Of a stretch of 64,000 nt of DNA, positions 22,690 to 32,997 are shown one piece after another (the stretch's first letter is position 1; every line of letters begins with the position of its first letter). A program made the position numbers and the translations under genes. The notes beneath the pieces are model-generated. The model worked only from the letters and a program-made list of their open reading frames with translations. It was not told the origin of the DNA and made no database searches. Source of the stretch: Selaginella moellendorffii (taxonomy: Eukaryota > Streptophyta > Lycopodiopsida > Selaginellales > Selaginellaceae); NCBI RefSeq assembly GCF_000143415.4, contig NW_003314267.1:62001-126000 (forward strand). Reading direction: 5' to 3'.

Positions 22690-22694
22690 GGTTT
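22690..22694. repeat. Target site duplication, left (GGTTT)
   Basis: GGTTT directly before the LTR terminus TGTCAAG; identical to 28421-28425 after the other LTR. Five bp is the usual size for Ty3/gypsy integrases. Confidence 0.85.
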
Positions 22695-23029
22695 TGTCAA
22701 GACCCCCAACAAGATCAAGACTGGAAAATGCTAAAGACAAAGAGAAAAAGCTAGTGAAAACAAAGAAGAGGCCTTAGACTGGTGTTGATTCAAATTGTGG
22801 AGAAATGGAACAAGGCTAACCTATATATACTATAGGTTGATGAAGCTCCACCACTCTTGGATCGAGGACGGCCTAAATATAGCTGAGGTCGAGGAGGCGC
22901 CACATCATCATCAGGAATGTGGCTCGAGACTCAGGAATCGGGAAGTGTCTCGAGAGTCAGGAATGTGGTCTGTAGGTCAGGAATCCGGCGAGAGTCAGGA
23001 ATGTGGCAAGAATTGGGGGATTCCTGACA
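22695..23029 (-). repeat. 3' LTR of the chromovirus
   Basis: 335 bp, terminal TGTC...GACA. Contains several copies of a GAGTCAGGAATGTGG-type short repeat and a TATATATACTATAG motif that is the likely promoter TATA region. The purine tract GAGGAGGGGGTGC on the minus strand at 23030-23042 abuts it and serves as the polypurine tract. Confidence 0.92.
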
Positions 23030-24127
23030 GCACCCCCTCCTCAAGAACGAGTGGAACGAAGATGTGAACGAGAACAAAGAGGAGGATGAGATGAGCGGCG
23101 AGGGATGGGAGATGGAGAAAAAGAATGAGGACTGGGACGAGAAGGATAGCGGCGGTGGAAGTCCTGAACAAGGTCAGGAGAATGAAGCAGGTTGTCTGCA
23201 GGTTCCCAAGTGCGTTCCTCAAGTCCGTAACCCTTCCAGTCCACCAGATAGTAGAGTTTAGACCGTGAAATCTTGGAATCAAGGATGTCCTGAACCTCAT
23301 ACTCAGACCCATCCTCGAGCTGCACTGGTGGAGGCGGAGGAATGACCCGATTTGGAATAGGACTGGGAATATAAGGCTCAAGGAGAGAGGAGTGAAAAAC
23401 GGGGTGAATTTGATATGAGGAGGGAAGTGCAAGGCGATAAGTGACAGGATTAATGATGGCAGTGATAGGGAAAGGACCAAGGCGTTTGAAATCGAGTTTT
23501 GGACAGGGCCTGGTGGTGGAGATATTTCGCCTGAGGAGATATTTTGCCTGAGGAGCCAGACTTTATCCCCGATATTGTAAGGGGGATAATCCTGACGATG
23601 GACATTGGCAAATGTTTTATGAAATTCCTGAGCACGATGGAGGTGGAAGGAGATGGAGTTGTGGATTTCCTGGAGGTTGGAGATAAATGCCTCAAAGCGG
23701 GGATTTGAACGAGAGGATTCAGATGGAGAAGGAAGTGAGAGATTGAATCGGGGATTTCGGCCAGAGTTCGCAAAGAAGGGGGAAACTCGAAGAGAGGAGT
23801 GAACAGAGTTGTTATAGGAGAACTCAGCAAGGGGAAGGATATCGAACCAGTTATCCTGATGATAGTTGATGAAGCACCTCAAGAATTGTTCCAACGTCTG
23901 AATCGTTCACTCGGACTGCCCATCAGTTTGAGGATGATATGCCGAAGAGAGGTTGGCCTTCACTCCAAGCAGCTGCAAAAACTGTTGCCAGAAATGAGAG
24001 ATGAACTGAGGCCCCCGATCCGAAACCACATCTGTAGGAATCCCATGAAGTCGGAAAATTTCCCTGAATACCAGTTTTGCCATGTCCTCGCCCGAAAACT
24101 CCTTGGTACATGGTGTAGCGCATGTGA
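23030..24127 (-). pseudogene. Chromovirus integrase C-terminus and chromodomain, interrupted
   Basis: Minus-strand frames in order: the integrase core second half (SDRGPQFISHFW ... AYHPQTDGQSE, containing the second Asp and the Glu of DDE), then a C-terminal segment (IGDKVWLLRQNI), then a chromodomain (EVQDILDSKISRSKLYYLVD followed by WKGY and TWEP). Stops and frame changes separate the parts, so no single functional protein is encoded. The chromodomain is the part thought to steer integration toward particular chromatin marks. Confidence 0.88.
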
Positions 24128-24775
24128 TCATGGGATGAGATTTAGATATACTATCACCGTGGATCCTTGGAACCTTGGGGGATAAATGGGGATAAAATAG
24201 CCACTAAGGGCTCTCTCATCAAGCAATTGCCCCTTTTCCAGTTGGCTTAAGGGGAGAGAGATAAGGTGCGCTACATATGGCAAGAAGTGCGCCATCTTTG
24301 TGAAGCGATCCACCACAACTAAAATGCTGTTGAAGCCTCCAGAACTCGGAAGATCACTCAAGAAATCCATGGAGATGAATTCCCAAGGACCTGAAGGGAC
24401 CGGAAGGGAATGAAGCAAACCTGAAGGAAGGTGGCGAGGTACCTTATTCCGGGCACAAGTGTCACAGGAGGTAACAAAAGCTTTGATGTAGTCGTCCATG
24501 TGAGGCCACCAAAAATCCCGTGCAACTAGCTCATAGGTTTTCGCAATGCCGAAGTGACCAGCAGTCGGGCTATCGTGGCACGCCATCAGGACCAACCTTC
24601 GAGCATCACCTTCAGGAACGTAAAGCTGCTCCCCACGGTACAATAAGCCATCTAAGAACTTGAACTCGTCAAATCGCCGGCAGTCGGGAGTCACTGGGTG
24701 TTCAGCCTGAAGATGGGGGAAAATGTCGCTAGCGAGATCATCGGATTGAAGATCGTTTCTGATTGCATCCATCAA
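24128..24775 (-). pseudogene. Chromovirus integrase N-terminal half
   Basis: 215-aa frame with the HHCC zinc-binding module (H..AGH...C..CARNK), and the first catalytic Asp in SMDFLSDLPSS. The frame ends in unrelated residues and the second catalytic half is in another frame (23907-24131), so integrase is broken here. Its upstream end follows a (CTT)n expansion at 24800-24855. Confidence 0.85.
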
Positions 24776-24799
24776 GGAGGAGTACTGACTTAACGTTTA

Positions 24800-24855
24800 A
24801 AGGTGTTTTTCTTCTCTTCTTCTTCTTCTTCTTCTTCTTCTTCTTCTTCTTCTTC
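24800..24855. repeat. (CTT)n microsatellite inside the retrotransposon pol region
   Basis: About 17-18 CTT units (GAA on the element's coding strand) exactly between the RNase H and integrase frames. Confidence 0.95.
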
Positions 24856-24857
24856 AC

Positions 24858-27005
24858 CTAAATTGCCATAACTTGAAGCCAATCAGGACCGAGGATAACT
24901 TGATCCTGTTGATCGAAGGCAGAATTACCAGGCCTGAGACTAAGATAGGAGCGCCTTGAAAGAGCATCAGGAAGGCCTTGAAACTTTCCAGGTCTGTACT
25001 TGATAACAAAGTCAAACCGACTCAAGAATTGTGCCCACCTTGCTTGACGACGGCTTAAAACTCGGGAAGTGGCAAAGTACTCGAGATTTTTGTGATCCAT
25101 CCAGACTGTTGTTTGATGGCTCGCCCCCTCCAAGAAACGGCGCCACTCTCCAAAGGAATCCACGATGGCAAAGAGCTCCTTGTCATGGATTTCGTAATTG
25201 ATCTCCGCAGGCTGGAATTTCCGAGAATGGAAAGCGACCGGATGAAGTTCGTGATCCGCTCCGAGTTGAGACAGCACAGCACCAATGGCAAAGTCGGAGG
25301 CGTCAGCCTCGATGAAGAAAGGTTGTGAGGAATCAGCATGGATCAAGACAAGAGCAGAACTGAAGGCCGCCTTGAGTGTGTCGAAGGCCTGCTGGGCAGC
25401 AGCAGACCAAGAGAAGGGAACATCCTTGCGAGTGAGATGTGTGAGAGGAAGGACAATGTCAGAGTCGTGATCAATGAATTTGCGGTAGAAGTTGGCGAAG
25501 CCAAGGAAAACCTGAACATCCGACATTGATTGTGGAGGCTCCCATTCGAGAATAGTCTTGACTTTGGCAGGATCCATCGTGATACCCTCAGGAGTGACAA
25601 TGTACCCAAGGAACTCCACAGGCTGCTGATCAAAGGAACATTTCTCAAGCTTCGCGTATAGGCCGTGTTCTTGCAGCTTCGCTAGCACCTTGCAAACATG
25701 TTCGTCATGCTCCTCCTGAGTTTTTGAGTAGATGAGGATGTCATCGAGATAGACGATCACCATCTGATCAAGAAACCCCCGAAAGACGTCGTTCGCCATG
25801 TGTTGGAAAACTGCTGGAGCATTTGTCAAGCCAAATGGCATGACAGTGTACTCGAAGTGGCCATAGCGGGTTCGGAACACAGTCTTCCATTCATCACCAG
25901 GCCGGATCCGGATCAGGTTGTATGCTCCACGGAGGTCGATCTTGGTGAAGAAGCGGGCACCGCCGAGGCGTTCCAACAGGTCCGAGATCAGGGGCAGCGG
26001 ATAACGGTTTCGAACAGTCACCTTGTTCAAACCTTGGTAGTCGATGACTAGCCGCAAGCTCCCATCCTTCTTCTTGACAAAGAAGACAAGCGCTCCAGCC
26101 AGGGACTGCGAATGTTGAATGTAGCCCGAGGCAAGGTTCTCATCCACGTACTCTTTGAGGGCCTTAAGCTCGGACGGGGATAACCCATAGATAGGCCCCC
26201 ATGGAGGTGACGCTCCTTCCTGTAAATCAATGGAACAATCATAAGGCCGATGAACAGGCAGTACACTAGCTTTTTTCTTGTCAAACACATCCCCAAAATC
26301 ATGATACTTCTCAGGAAGACTGACAGGAGAAACATGCAAAGCAAAAAGAAAAAGAGGTTCTTCATGAAGGAGTTCTTTCATAGTGATTGTGGAGATAGGA
26401 GGAGGCGTACGACTAAATGGAATGATGAGACGAGAATACGTTCCAGTGTAAGATGGAAGAGAGGAAAAAGAAGAGGGTGAAAACTTTATAGAGTCAGGAA
26501 CAGAACCCCGATTTGAGTTTAGGGAACTTTTCCTGATTCGAACTCGATGAACAGCAGGGGAAGCCGTGGGAGAGATGAACTGTAATTCCTTCCAACAGAT
26601 CTGAGGCTGATGTAGTTGGAACCAAGGAAGACCGAGCACCACAGAGGAGGACTTGCTATTGATGATGTTGAAGGTGATATCGGTGACGGTGGACCCGATG
26701 TGTACTCGAATGGGCAACGTTTCCCTAAGTCCAGAAGATGGAGACACAAAATGCCTGCCGATGCCTTCAACCCTCAAATCTCGTATGGTAGGAGAAAGAG
26801 GAACATGATGTCGGGCAGCAAAGTCCGTGTCCATGAAGCAGGAAGTTGCACCCGAGTCCAATAATGCCAGAGCTTTGAGTCCTGATTGTCCGGTGAAAGA
26901 AAGGAGACATGGGATGCGGAAGTTGCGGGAATTGGTGGTGGCTTTGATGAAAGGTGGTGAGGAGCTTGATAAAGAAGAAAAGTGATTTTTATTCGAGGAG
27001 TCCAA
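24858..27005 (-). CDS. Chromovirus pol: protease, reverse transcriptase, RNase H
   Basis: 715-aa uninterrupted frame. Aspartic protease with LLDSGATSCFMD near residue 50; reverse transcriptase with FFTKIDLRGAYN (first Asp) and the catalytic YLDD box (MVIVYLDDILIYSKTQ); RNase H with FIEADASD, INYEIHDKELFAIVDSF and the VWMDHKN Asp. All catalytic acidic residues in these three domains are present, so this part still looks functional, although the integrase and gag-pol junction are disrupted. It ends just before the GAA microsatellite. Confidence 0.88.
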   Translation of the reverse strand: MDSSNKNHFSSLSSSSPPFIKATTNSRNFRIPCLLSFTGQSGLKALALLDSGATSCFMDTDFAARHHVPLSPTIRDLRVEGIGRHFVSPSSGLRETLPIRVHIGSTVTDITFNIINSKSSSVVLGLPWFQLHQPQICWKELQFISPTASPAVHRVRIRKSSLNSNRGSVPDSIKFSPSSFSSLPSYTGTYSRLIIPFSRTPPPISTITMKELLHEEPLFLFALHVSPVSLPEKYHDFGDVFDKKKASVLPVHRPYDCSIDLQEGASPPWGPIYGLSPSELKALKEYVDENLASGYIQHSQSLAGALVFFVKKKDGSLRLVIDYQGLNKVTVRNRYPLPLISDLLERLGGARFFTKIDLRGAYNLIRIRPGDEWKTVFRTRYGHFEYTVMPFGLTNAPAVFQHMANDVFRGFLDQMVIVYLDDILIYSKTQEEHDEHVCKVLAKLQEHGLYAKLEKCSFDQQPVEFLGYIVTPEGITMDPAKVKTILEWEPPQSMSDVQVFLGFANFYRKFIDHDSDIVLPLTHLTRKDVPFSWSAAAQQAFDTLKAAFSSALVLIHADSSQPFFIEADASDFAIGAVLSQLGADHELHPVAFHSRKFQPAEINYEIHDKELFAIVDSFGEWRRFLEGASHQTTVWMDHKNLEYFATSRVLSRRQARWAQFLSRFDFVIKYRPGKFQGLPDALSRRSYLSLRPGNSAFDQQDQVILGPDWLQVMAI

Positions 27006-27016
27006 ACAGACAGCTC

Positions 27017-27988
27017 CTACTCTGTTTGGACAGGGTCGTTTCCCGACTGCAATAGAGGTGGACTTTGAGGCAGAGTGAACTCGAGCAGTCGAGGAGGCTT
27101 CTTGGGATATACAATTGCTTTGTGATTAGGATCAGCACAATAGAGGTAAAGATTATGAGATATTCGACGTTGCTTCTCAGCAGGACTCAACTTCCCTCTA
27201 ATGAGTCGGGGAGTACCAGAAATATCCATTGGAACCGGAGCAGTAGGTTCAAGAGTATGCCCCGAAGACTCAAGCTGGGATTCCTGAGTCTAGGACGGAA
27301 AAACAGCGGCGTGGCGACTTTCCTGACGACGTTCAAAGAGACGATTGTCACATCGAACAGCTTTGTTGATGGCATCCGATAGGTCCTTGGGATCCTCCAT
27401 GGTGAGCAACAAATCCTTGACACCGTTGTTGAGGCCGAAACGAAATTGGTCAATTAGGGCCCGCTCATCCCACTGAGTGTCCAAAGCAAGGAGTTGGAAC
27501 TCTGCAGCATAGATCAAGGCAGGACGAGACCCCTGAGAGAGATGTCTCATCTTTGTGGTAGCAGCCCAAACCCGATCCGTCTCGCCAAAACATGCTTCGA
27601 GCTTCTCTTTGAACAATTGAAGATCCATCAGCTCTGGAACCACGACCCCTTTCATGCTCTTCTCCAGAAGAGGAGAAAACCATGACAAAGCTGCACCTTC
27701 GAGCAACGTCCCAATCGCGCCGATTTGAGACTCGAGAGTAGGGTACCGCCGATGTTGAAGTGCGAAGATCAACTCCATCTGGTTCAGGAATCTGCGAAGC
27801 TCCGAACACTTGCCTGAAAATTTCGCCGGGAAGCTCACCTTCGGTTCAGGAACTTTGCTGGATCCTTGAGCCGAAAGTGAAGCAAGCTCCTGCTGCATGC
27901 GAAGAAGGGTCGCCTTCAGCTCGGTATTCTCAGACTGGATTTTTGCAAGGACTTCAGCAAAGAAATTAGGATGGCTTGGAGACTCCAT
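27017..27988 (-). pseudogene. Chromovirus gag, frameshifted, with degenerate zinc knuckle
   Basis: The main gag frame runs from the ATG at 27988 to a stop at 27290 (capsid-like region with FPAKFSGKCSELRRFLNQME and LIDQFRFGLNNGVKDLLLTM). The C-terminal part continues in another frame (27229-27017), where the expected CCHC knuckle reads LYLYCADPNHKAIVYP: the first and last Cys are lost. Consistent with a non-autonomous copy. Confidence 0.82.
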
Positions 27989-28085
27989 TGGCAAGAAGAA
28001 AGAAAAGAAAGGGGGAAAAAGACAAAGGCAATCAAATAATCAAAGCGAGCTAAAAAAAAAGCAAAAACCACAATCTGAATCAAAC

Positions 28086-28420
28086 TGTCAAGATCCTCAA
28101 CAAGATCAAGACTGGAAAATGCTAAAAACAAAGAGAAAAAGCTAGTGAAAACAAAGAAAAGGCTTTAGACTGGTGTTGATTCAGATTGTGGAGAAATGGA
28201 ACAAGGCTAACCTATATATACTATAGGTTGATGAAGCTCCACCACTCTTGGATCGAGGACGGCCTAAATATAGCTGAGGTCGAGGAGGCGCCACATCATC
28301 ATCAGGAATGTGGCTCGAGACTCAGGAATCGGGAAGTGTCTCGAGAGTCAGGAATGTGGTCTACAGGTTAGGAATCCGGCGAGAGTCAGGAATGTGGCAA
28401 GAATTGGGGGATTCCTAACA
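28086..28420 (-). repeat. 5' LTR of the chromovirus
   Basis: 335 bp, same length as the other LTR, about 97% identical with only transition differences. On the minus strand the internal region begins GTTTGATTCAGATTG, where the primer-binding site should lie; it is not the common initiator-Met sequence and I could not assign the tRNA. Confidence 0.92.
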
Positions 28421-29434
28421 GGTTTCAACTTCCATCCAAACTCCATTTCAAACTCCATATTAGACTCCATCTTGAGTCCATCTTGAATTCCACCTCAGAC
28501 TCAAATTCCATCTCAAACTCCTTTTCAAACTTGGTCTTAACACTTCAATGTGTTATGACATTTACTATATGTCAGTCTTTCTTGTGTCCCTTTTTAAAGA
28601 CTCATTCATCAATTATTTCATACTCATTTCTTAGGCACTTTATTAGGAGTTCCATTTGCACTCTTGACTTTCCGAGTTGAAACTTTTGGTCTAAATATAT
28701 TATGCTCATTAGACTTCTACTTTAACCACTACTATATAACACACTTTTGGCTCCACTTTAAGGCTTAAAGATTTGTGTCTCATAAGGAGAATATCACAAA
28801 TATAAGATAAATATAAAATAGGAATTTTTATGTATTTTTTGCTAAGGATATTTAATCTTGTAATCATACCTTATATGTTAATCATATTAGGGGAATATCC
28901 ATATCCTCCTATGCACTTTTGAATTTGCACTCATATAGCCTAGTATTACTCATTAAATCTCTCAAGGCATTCAACCAATTGGAAAATGAATGCATTTTTT
29001 ATTCATGTCTCTCTATATTTGAACCCTAATAAATTGTCTTTTAAATTATTCTCTTTAATTATTTACATCTTGGAATTGAAATGCTAGATATTCTAGGAAT
29101 TTCTAATATCCTCCTTTACTCCTTAACTTGACACTCTATATTTTTTTTTCTTTTGCTCTTTATCTATATGCTCAAGAATTCAATCTATCCCTTTGTTTAA
29201 TGGCCCTAAAACTTAAATCTTGTTTCATTATGTCTAAGGGTTATGTTTTACTCCATGGTTATCCTATAATAAGCTACTATAGGGTACATTACACTCACAC
29301 TCAAGGTGTATTTGACTCCAAATTGACTTCAAATCAACTTACAACTCACCCAATGCAAAAAATATATATTAAGTTCAAGAATGGTAGCAAGTATTGCCAC
29401 AAATGAGTTGTAATAAGTGTGCCTGTATGAGAGC
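28421..29434. other. Repeat remnants and AT-rich spacer
   Basis: Begins with the right target duplication, then about 90 bp of CTCCATCTT/CTCCATTTC units and a segment (to about 28670) that is the reverse complement of about 19565-19680, so the chromovirus inserted into a member of the same repeat family. The remainder is AT-rich with no recognisable gene. Confidence 0.5.
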
Positions 29435-29510
29435 TTAGGTTTGTGAGAGGATCAATCAAGGATGCTTTTGGCTATGAAAGAGAAAAGGCAAGCTATTGTA
29501 CACTAATTTT
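29435..29510 (+). pseudogene. Short relic of a PPR gene 3' end
   Basis: Matches the last codons of the PPR gene at 34160-36799 (GGATCAATCCAGGATGC-like, then TTTTGGCTATG and AGAGAAAAGGCAAGCTA) and sits in the same position just beyond a LAX gene 3' end. Marks this as the first of three PPR-tail/LAX duplication units. Confidence 0.8.
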
Positions 29511-29532
29511 TTCACATTAATGAGTTAAGTTT

Positions 29533-31291
29533 TTAACACTGGAAACATTTTGCAAACCATCCAAATTTTTCCACCTTGTGCATTAGATTGTGCATGCTTG
29601 CCCAGGAACCAAAGCCTATGCCTATGATTCCAACCCAAATAACCAATCCAAGGTTGATGCAATAAACACCCACCCAACTCTTGATCCAAAATGGTGGTTG
29701 CTCTACCGCATTCTGAAATCAAATTTTTTGATATGGACAGAAAAGTGTGGCTTGTACCTCTCTTGATTCTTTGTGCTGCCTTATTACCATGAAAGCAAGG
29801 CATGGGAGAATATATATGCCAATGCTGGAGAGCGTAGCACCCACCACTGAGTTGATAGAACCAAAGAATGGAAGCATAATAGCAAGAAAACAAATGCCCA
29901 ACACAATTGGCATCCTGGCTACACACTTTAAGGTGTAGTTTTGGGAGCAGTGGATGCCTAGTAATTTCTCCCACATTGCAAATACTGGAACCACAAGTGC
30001 AGCAAACTCAATGAACTGCAAGAAAATAAAAGATTAAATGTTAAGATTATCATTGAGATTTTAAGTCCACCTGATGGGTAAGCATAAGGATGATAGCTAC
30101 ATTTTTGAACTTGGATGGGGAAAACACTGCTAGGGCATTTGGATGATCGAGCATTTGATCACCAAATCTCCAATACACACTCACTGCAGATGGGAGTGTA
30201 AGTGTGAAGGTATAAAGGATTGCATACACATTGGTTGTCTTGTATTTTCTTGGTGTATCCATAGCTTCAGCAATCTCTCTGAAAGCTGAAACTTAATAGC
30301 ACTGAAGTAGATCATATTGAACTTACAGTGTCAAAGCATGGTTACCAAATGTAAATAGAATATTTGTAGCACCTGAAAAATATTGAATTGTACTTACTGG
30401 AGCTGAATGTTGCACATGCTTATCATGCTGTGAAAGTTATTAAATTTAAAATATTGATAAAGCTAAGACATACCTTTTCAAAAAATATCGATGCAATAGT
30501 GAAATACCAAGCTGTATAAGTTGTCATGAATATGCCAAAAAACACCCAAAGTCTATAATTCCGTGCTGTGGGAATAAGTACAGTGAGAAAACAAAGAGCT
30601 CCAAATATAAAGGTCCAAGTCCTTTTGTCAAGGCTATTATTCATGTACCAGATTGTGCTGTCCACTAGAATTTTAGTGATTTTTGTTTTCTATATGTAAC
30701 TTACTTTGCGCAAGCTATGAGTTGAATTGTTGCAGTGCTCACCAGCAATGCACAATTGAATAGCAATCCAGGTGCTCTCCACCATCGACCCAAAAGACCA
30801 TTTAATACTTCATACCACTATCATCAAGTTTTGTATTTTTTTTCAGGCGACATCAGAAGTTTAGAGTTTCGTTACCTGAATTATGTGACTCTTCCTACGA
30901 GTGTTGTGCCTTTCAAGAATTTTCACATAATCCATATACAGGCACATAGTTATATAACAGCTCCAACAACCAAGAGCACCGTATAGAAGTTGAAATATTA
31001 TTCCAGATGTAATTCCCATTTGTGCAATAGTGTGTGGAAGAGTGAGGAGAACTTGTGCTACCTGCACAAGGGTAAATGAGTATTTCTCCATAGATTTTGA
31101 ATATAATTCTAGAGAAGTTTTACCTGTGCTGTGGTTGTAGTGAGCCAAGCGTCAAATGAAGAACCTCCTACAAGGAAAGCTCCAATTTTCTTTTGGATGC
31201 TTCTTGCAGCTGTGAAATTGTTACTCTCTTCAACATTCGTAATTTGCATTCCAATGCCTACCCTAGACTCGTCCTTGCAGAAGGATTCCAT
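29533..31291 (-). CDS. AUX1/LAX-type auxin influx carrier, copy 1, 8 exons
   Basis: Predicted 465 aa. Exons: 31291-31124, 31061-30876, 30817-30705, 30657-30474, 30427-30327, 30278-30071, 30015-29758, 29712-29533 (1398 nt). Family blocks are clear: GGSSFDAWL, QVAQVLLTLPH, WYEVLNGLLGRWW, ATIQLIACA, WYMNNSLDKRTWTFIFGA, TTYTAWYFTIASI, SGATNILFTFGNHALTLEI, TLTLPSAVSVYWRFGD, WEKLLGIH, FFGSINSVVGA and a C-terminus ending FAKCFQC. These are proton-coupled amino-acid/auxin permease (AAAP) transporters with about 11 membrane helices at the plasma membrane. The protein stops right after the C-x-x-C where seed-plant AUX1 continues with a tail. Divergence from AUX1 is moderate, so auxin as substrate is inferred. 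The start is chosen because all four paralogues share ME/KSF here. Confidence 0.92.
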
Positions 31292-31755
31292 GATTTGCAA
31301 ACAGAAGAGCAACCTATAGTCAATAAAGACAAATTACAAGTCCTGCGAAAAAGCAAGTCCTTTGGAAATGAAAGTCCTCCCGGGCATTTCCTTAACTTTA
31401 GGGTTTTTCTGTCTGGGCTCCAGACGATTTGCTGTCTAGGATCAATGATCTTCAGTGTTATGATAGCAACGCGGATGCAAGGAAGAGGTTGGAAGTAGAT
31501 CACAGCGCACCATTTCACATGTCGGAAGTCGGTTGGTTTCCTTCTTGGCAAAGGTGGTGGTGGGAGTGTATGCTCGTTACATGATATGGCTCCTCTCATC
31601 AAGCGTGTTGTTGGTATTTCACCCAATTACCAATGCGAGGAGGGCTTTCCCGTGAGGCTTAGAGAATTCCACGAAGCTGAAAAAGAAGATCAAAATGAGA
31701 AATAAAAGCCACTGAACGAATCGTGGCTAAACGTCTTTTTCATCTTTTTCTTTCG
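31292..31755. other. LAX copy-1 5' region shared with other blocks
   Basis: No gene. Sequence from about 31310 to 31660 is similar to the region upstream of LAX copy 3 (44700-45075) and to 46500-46860 upstream of the PheRS tail, including CTCCTCTCATCAAGCG and GGCTTTCCCGTGAGGCTTAG. Useful for dating the duplications. Confidence 0.65.
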
Positions 31756-32003
31756 CACCTTTTGCTCTTCGATTTCCATCTCAATGTAAGAGCAGGCATC
31801 CGGAATGTCGAAGTTCTTGAGCAGCCGAGCTTAAAAGAGATCTCGTGACGAGTTTAATTACCTGAGGATGGATGATTCCAAAGGATCCAACGCAGGAGCC
31901 TTTGTACAAAAGTTTGGCTGACGACCCTTGAAAGCTCCCAGCGAAACGGGCTACATTACAAATGATAAAAACTTTTCCTTACATTGAATGGCTCCACGGT
32001 GTA
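31756..32003 (-). pseudogene. Truncated PheRS-beta 3' end
   Basis: Similar to the last three exons of the intact PheRS beta gene (46903-47180): the segment for LKNFDIPD, the [13 protein letters not shown] exon with its donor, and the first bases of the next exon (GGCTCCACGGTGTA). Similarity ends abruptly at 32003, where it joins ECI exon-8 sequence. Indels break the frames. The junction shows two unrelated genes were fused by rearrangement. Confidence 0.85.
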
Positions 32004-32905
32004 GATTTCTGTATTGAGTGAGTCTGGAAAGGAGGTGTAAACAAAGCCAGCTTCTTTGGCGGGCTTGGCAGTGTAGAGAGAGCGACATTGTTTTGTTTTC
32101 TTCGACCAGGCACAGATAGCTCTCTTTCACTTGAAAATGAAAGAAGGGACTTATGTGGAGAGGAGAGTTTTGTGGAAAGTGGAGACTGGTAGCGCATGCT
32201 CGCACTTGCACACGACTACCGGGTGATGCGAATTGACCGTGGCTATATTTTCAAGTTTTCTCTTCCTTCTAGAAAACTTTTCTCACGGTTTCACAGGTGG
32301 AGATCAACCTCCATATGACTCCAGGAATGATCTCTTTGATTCATTGTAAATCCTCCGGCTGAAGCATGGCCACTGACAAACGATCCAGGAAACGTGTCAG
32401 CACGGAAAACCGACCAGATTGCTGGGATTGTCGGCATTGGAACGATTGAGGAGATTGCGATAGGAAAAAACAACTCAAGTTGAGAGAAACTTCAAAACCT
32501 AATATTGATACCACAAGCCTTAAAATTCCACGGGCGACTTTGTGCGAATCACAAGTCAAGACCGAGAAAAACTTTCCCTGTCCAAAGAAAAAAAAAGTCA
32601 AAATCTTTCTCCTTCTTCCTAGATGTTTTCGCTGTTTACCTCATTCGTAGTGATCAAAGCAGCTGCCTTGGGATCATCCTCAACCTGGAAGTGCGAATGA
32701 ATTTGCGCGACTGAGAGAGAGATTGCTTTCGTGATTACCTTGTCAAGCGCCGAATGAATCTCTGCTATAGTGGTCGGATTCAACATGAAATTCACTTCGA
32801 TTCTCATTCTCATGTAATAAAACTGGATGTATACTGCCCATCTCCGCCATCAAATTTGAGAACGTCGGGGGGAACGCCCCGAGCTTCACAAAACTCTCCT
32901 CGCTT
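32004..32905 (-). pseudogene. Decayed, internally inverted copy of the ECI gene
   Basis: Parallel to the intact ECI gene at 12780-14062 from its exon 8 to the start region. Exons 1-5 can be recognised in order (for example LNPTTIAEIHSALDK, VEDDPKAAALITTNE, GKFFS). The part equivalent to exon 6-intron-exon 7 (32194-32346) is inverted in place: its coding sense reads on the plus strand, while the flanks read on the minus strand. The equivalents of exons 9-10 and the PTS1 end are missing; deletions also remove parts of exons 6, 7 and 8. Cannot encode an enzyme. Confidence 0.9.
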
Positions 32906-32997
32906 ATTTCCTCTGACGATTTTAGGGCTTTGACAGTCAATGTTATTTATAGTAAGGGTCTAAAGAACTATCCCACCAAGAGCCCTAGAATTTGGCG
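32906..32997. promoter_or_regulatory. Bidirectional promoter of ECI / PTP pair, copy B
   Basis: Between the decayed ECI start and the intact PTP start. Flanks match copy A (TTTTAGGGCTTTGACAGT and CCAAGAGCCCTAGA), but the central 36 bp at 32938-32973 are the reverse complement of 14088-14124. The TATA motif therefore reads TATAAATA on the minus strand here (32951-32944), away from the intact PTP gene. Confidence 0.65.

Larger units (their letters stand above)
22695..28420 (-). mobile_element. Ty3/gypsy chromovirus LTR retrotransposon
   Basis: Full-length element of 5726 bp on the minus strand, LTRs 335 bp (22695-23029 and 28086-28420) ending TG...CA, flanked by the 5-bp duplication GGTTT (22690-22694 and 28421-28425). 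Domain order on the minus strand is gag, protease, reverse transcriptase, RNase H, integrase, chromodomain, which is the chromovirus arrangement. The LTRs differ at about ten positions, all transitions, so the insertion is fairly young but not current. Gag and pol frames contain stops and frame changes, so the copy is defective. Truncated relatives lie at 17887-19575 and 40809-41795. Confidence 0.93.
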
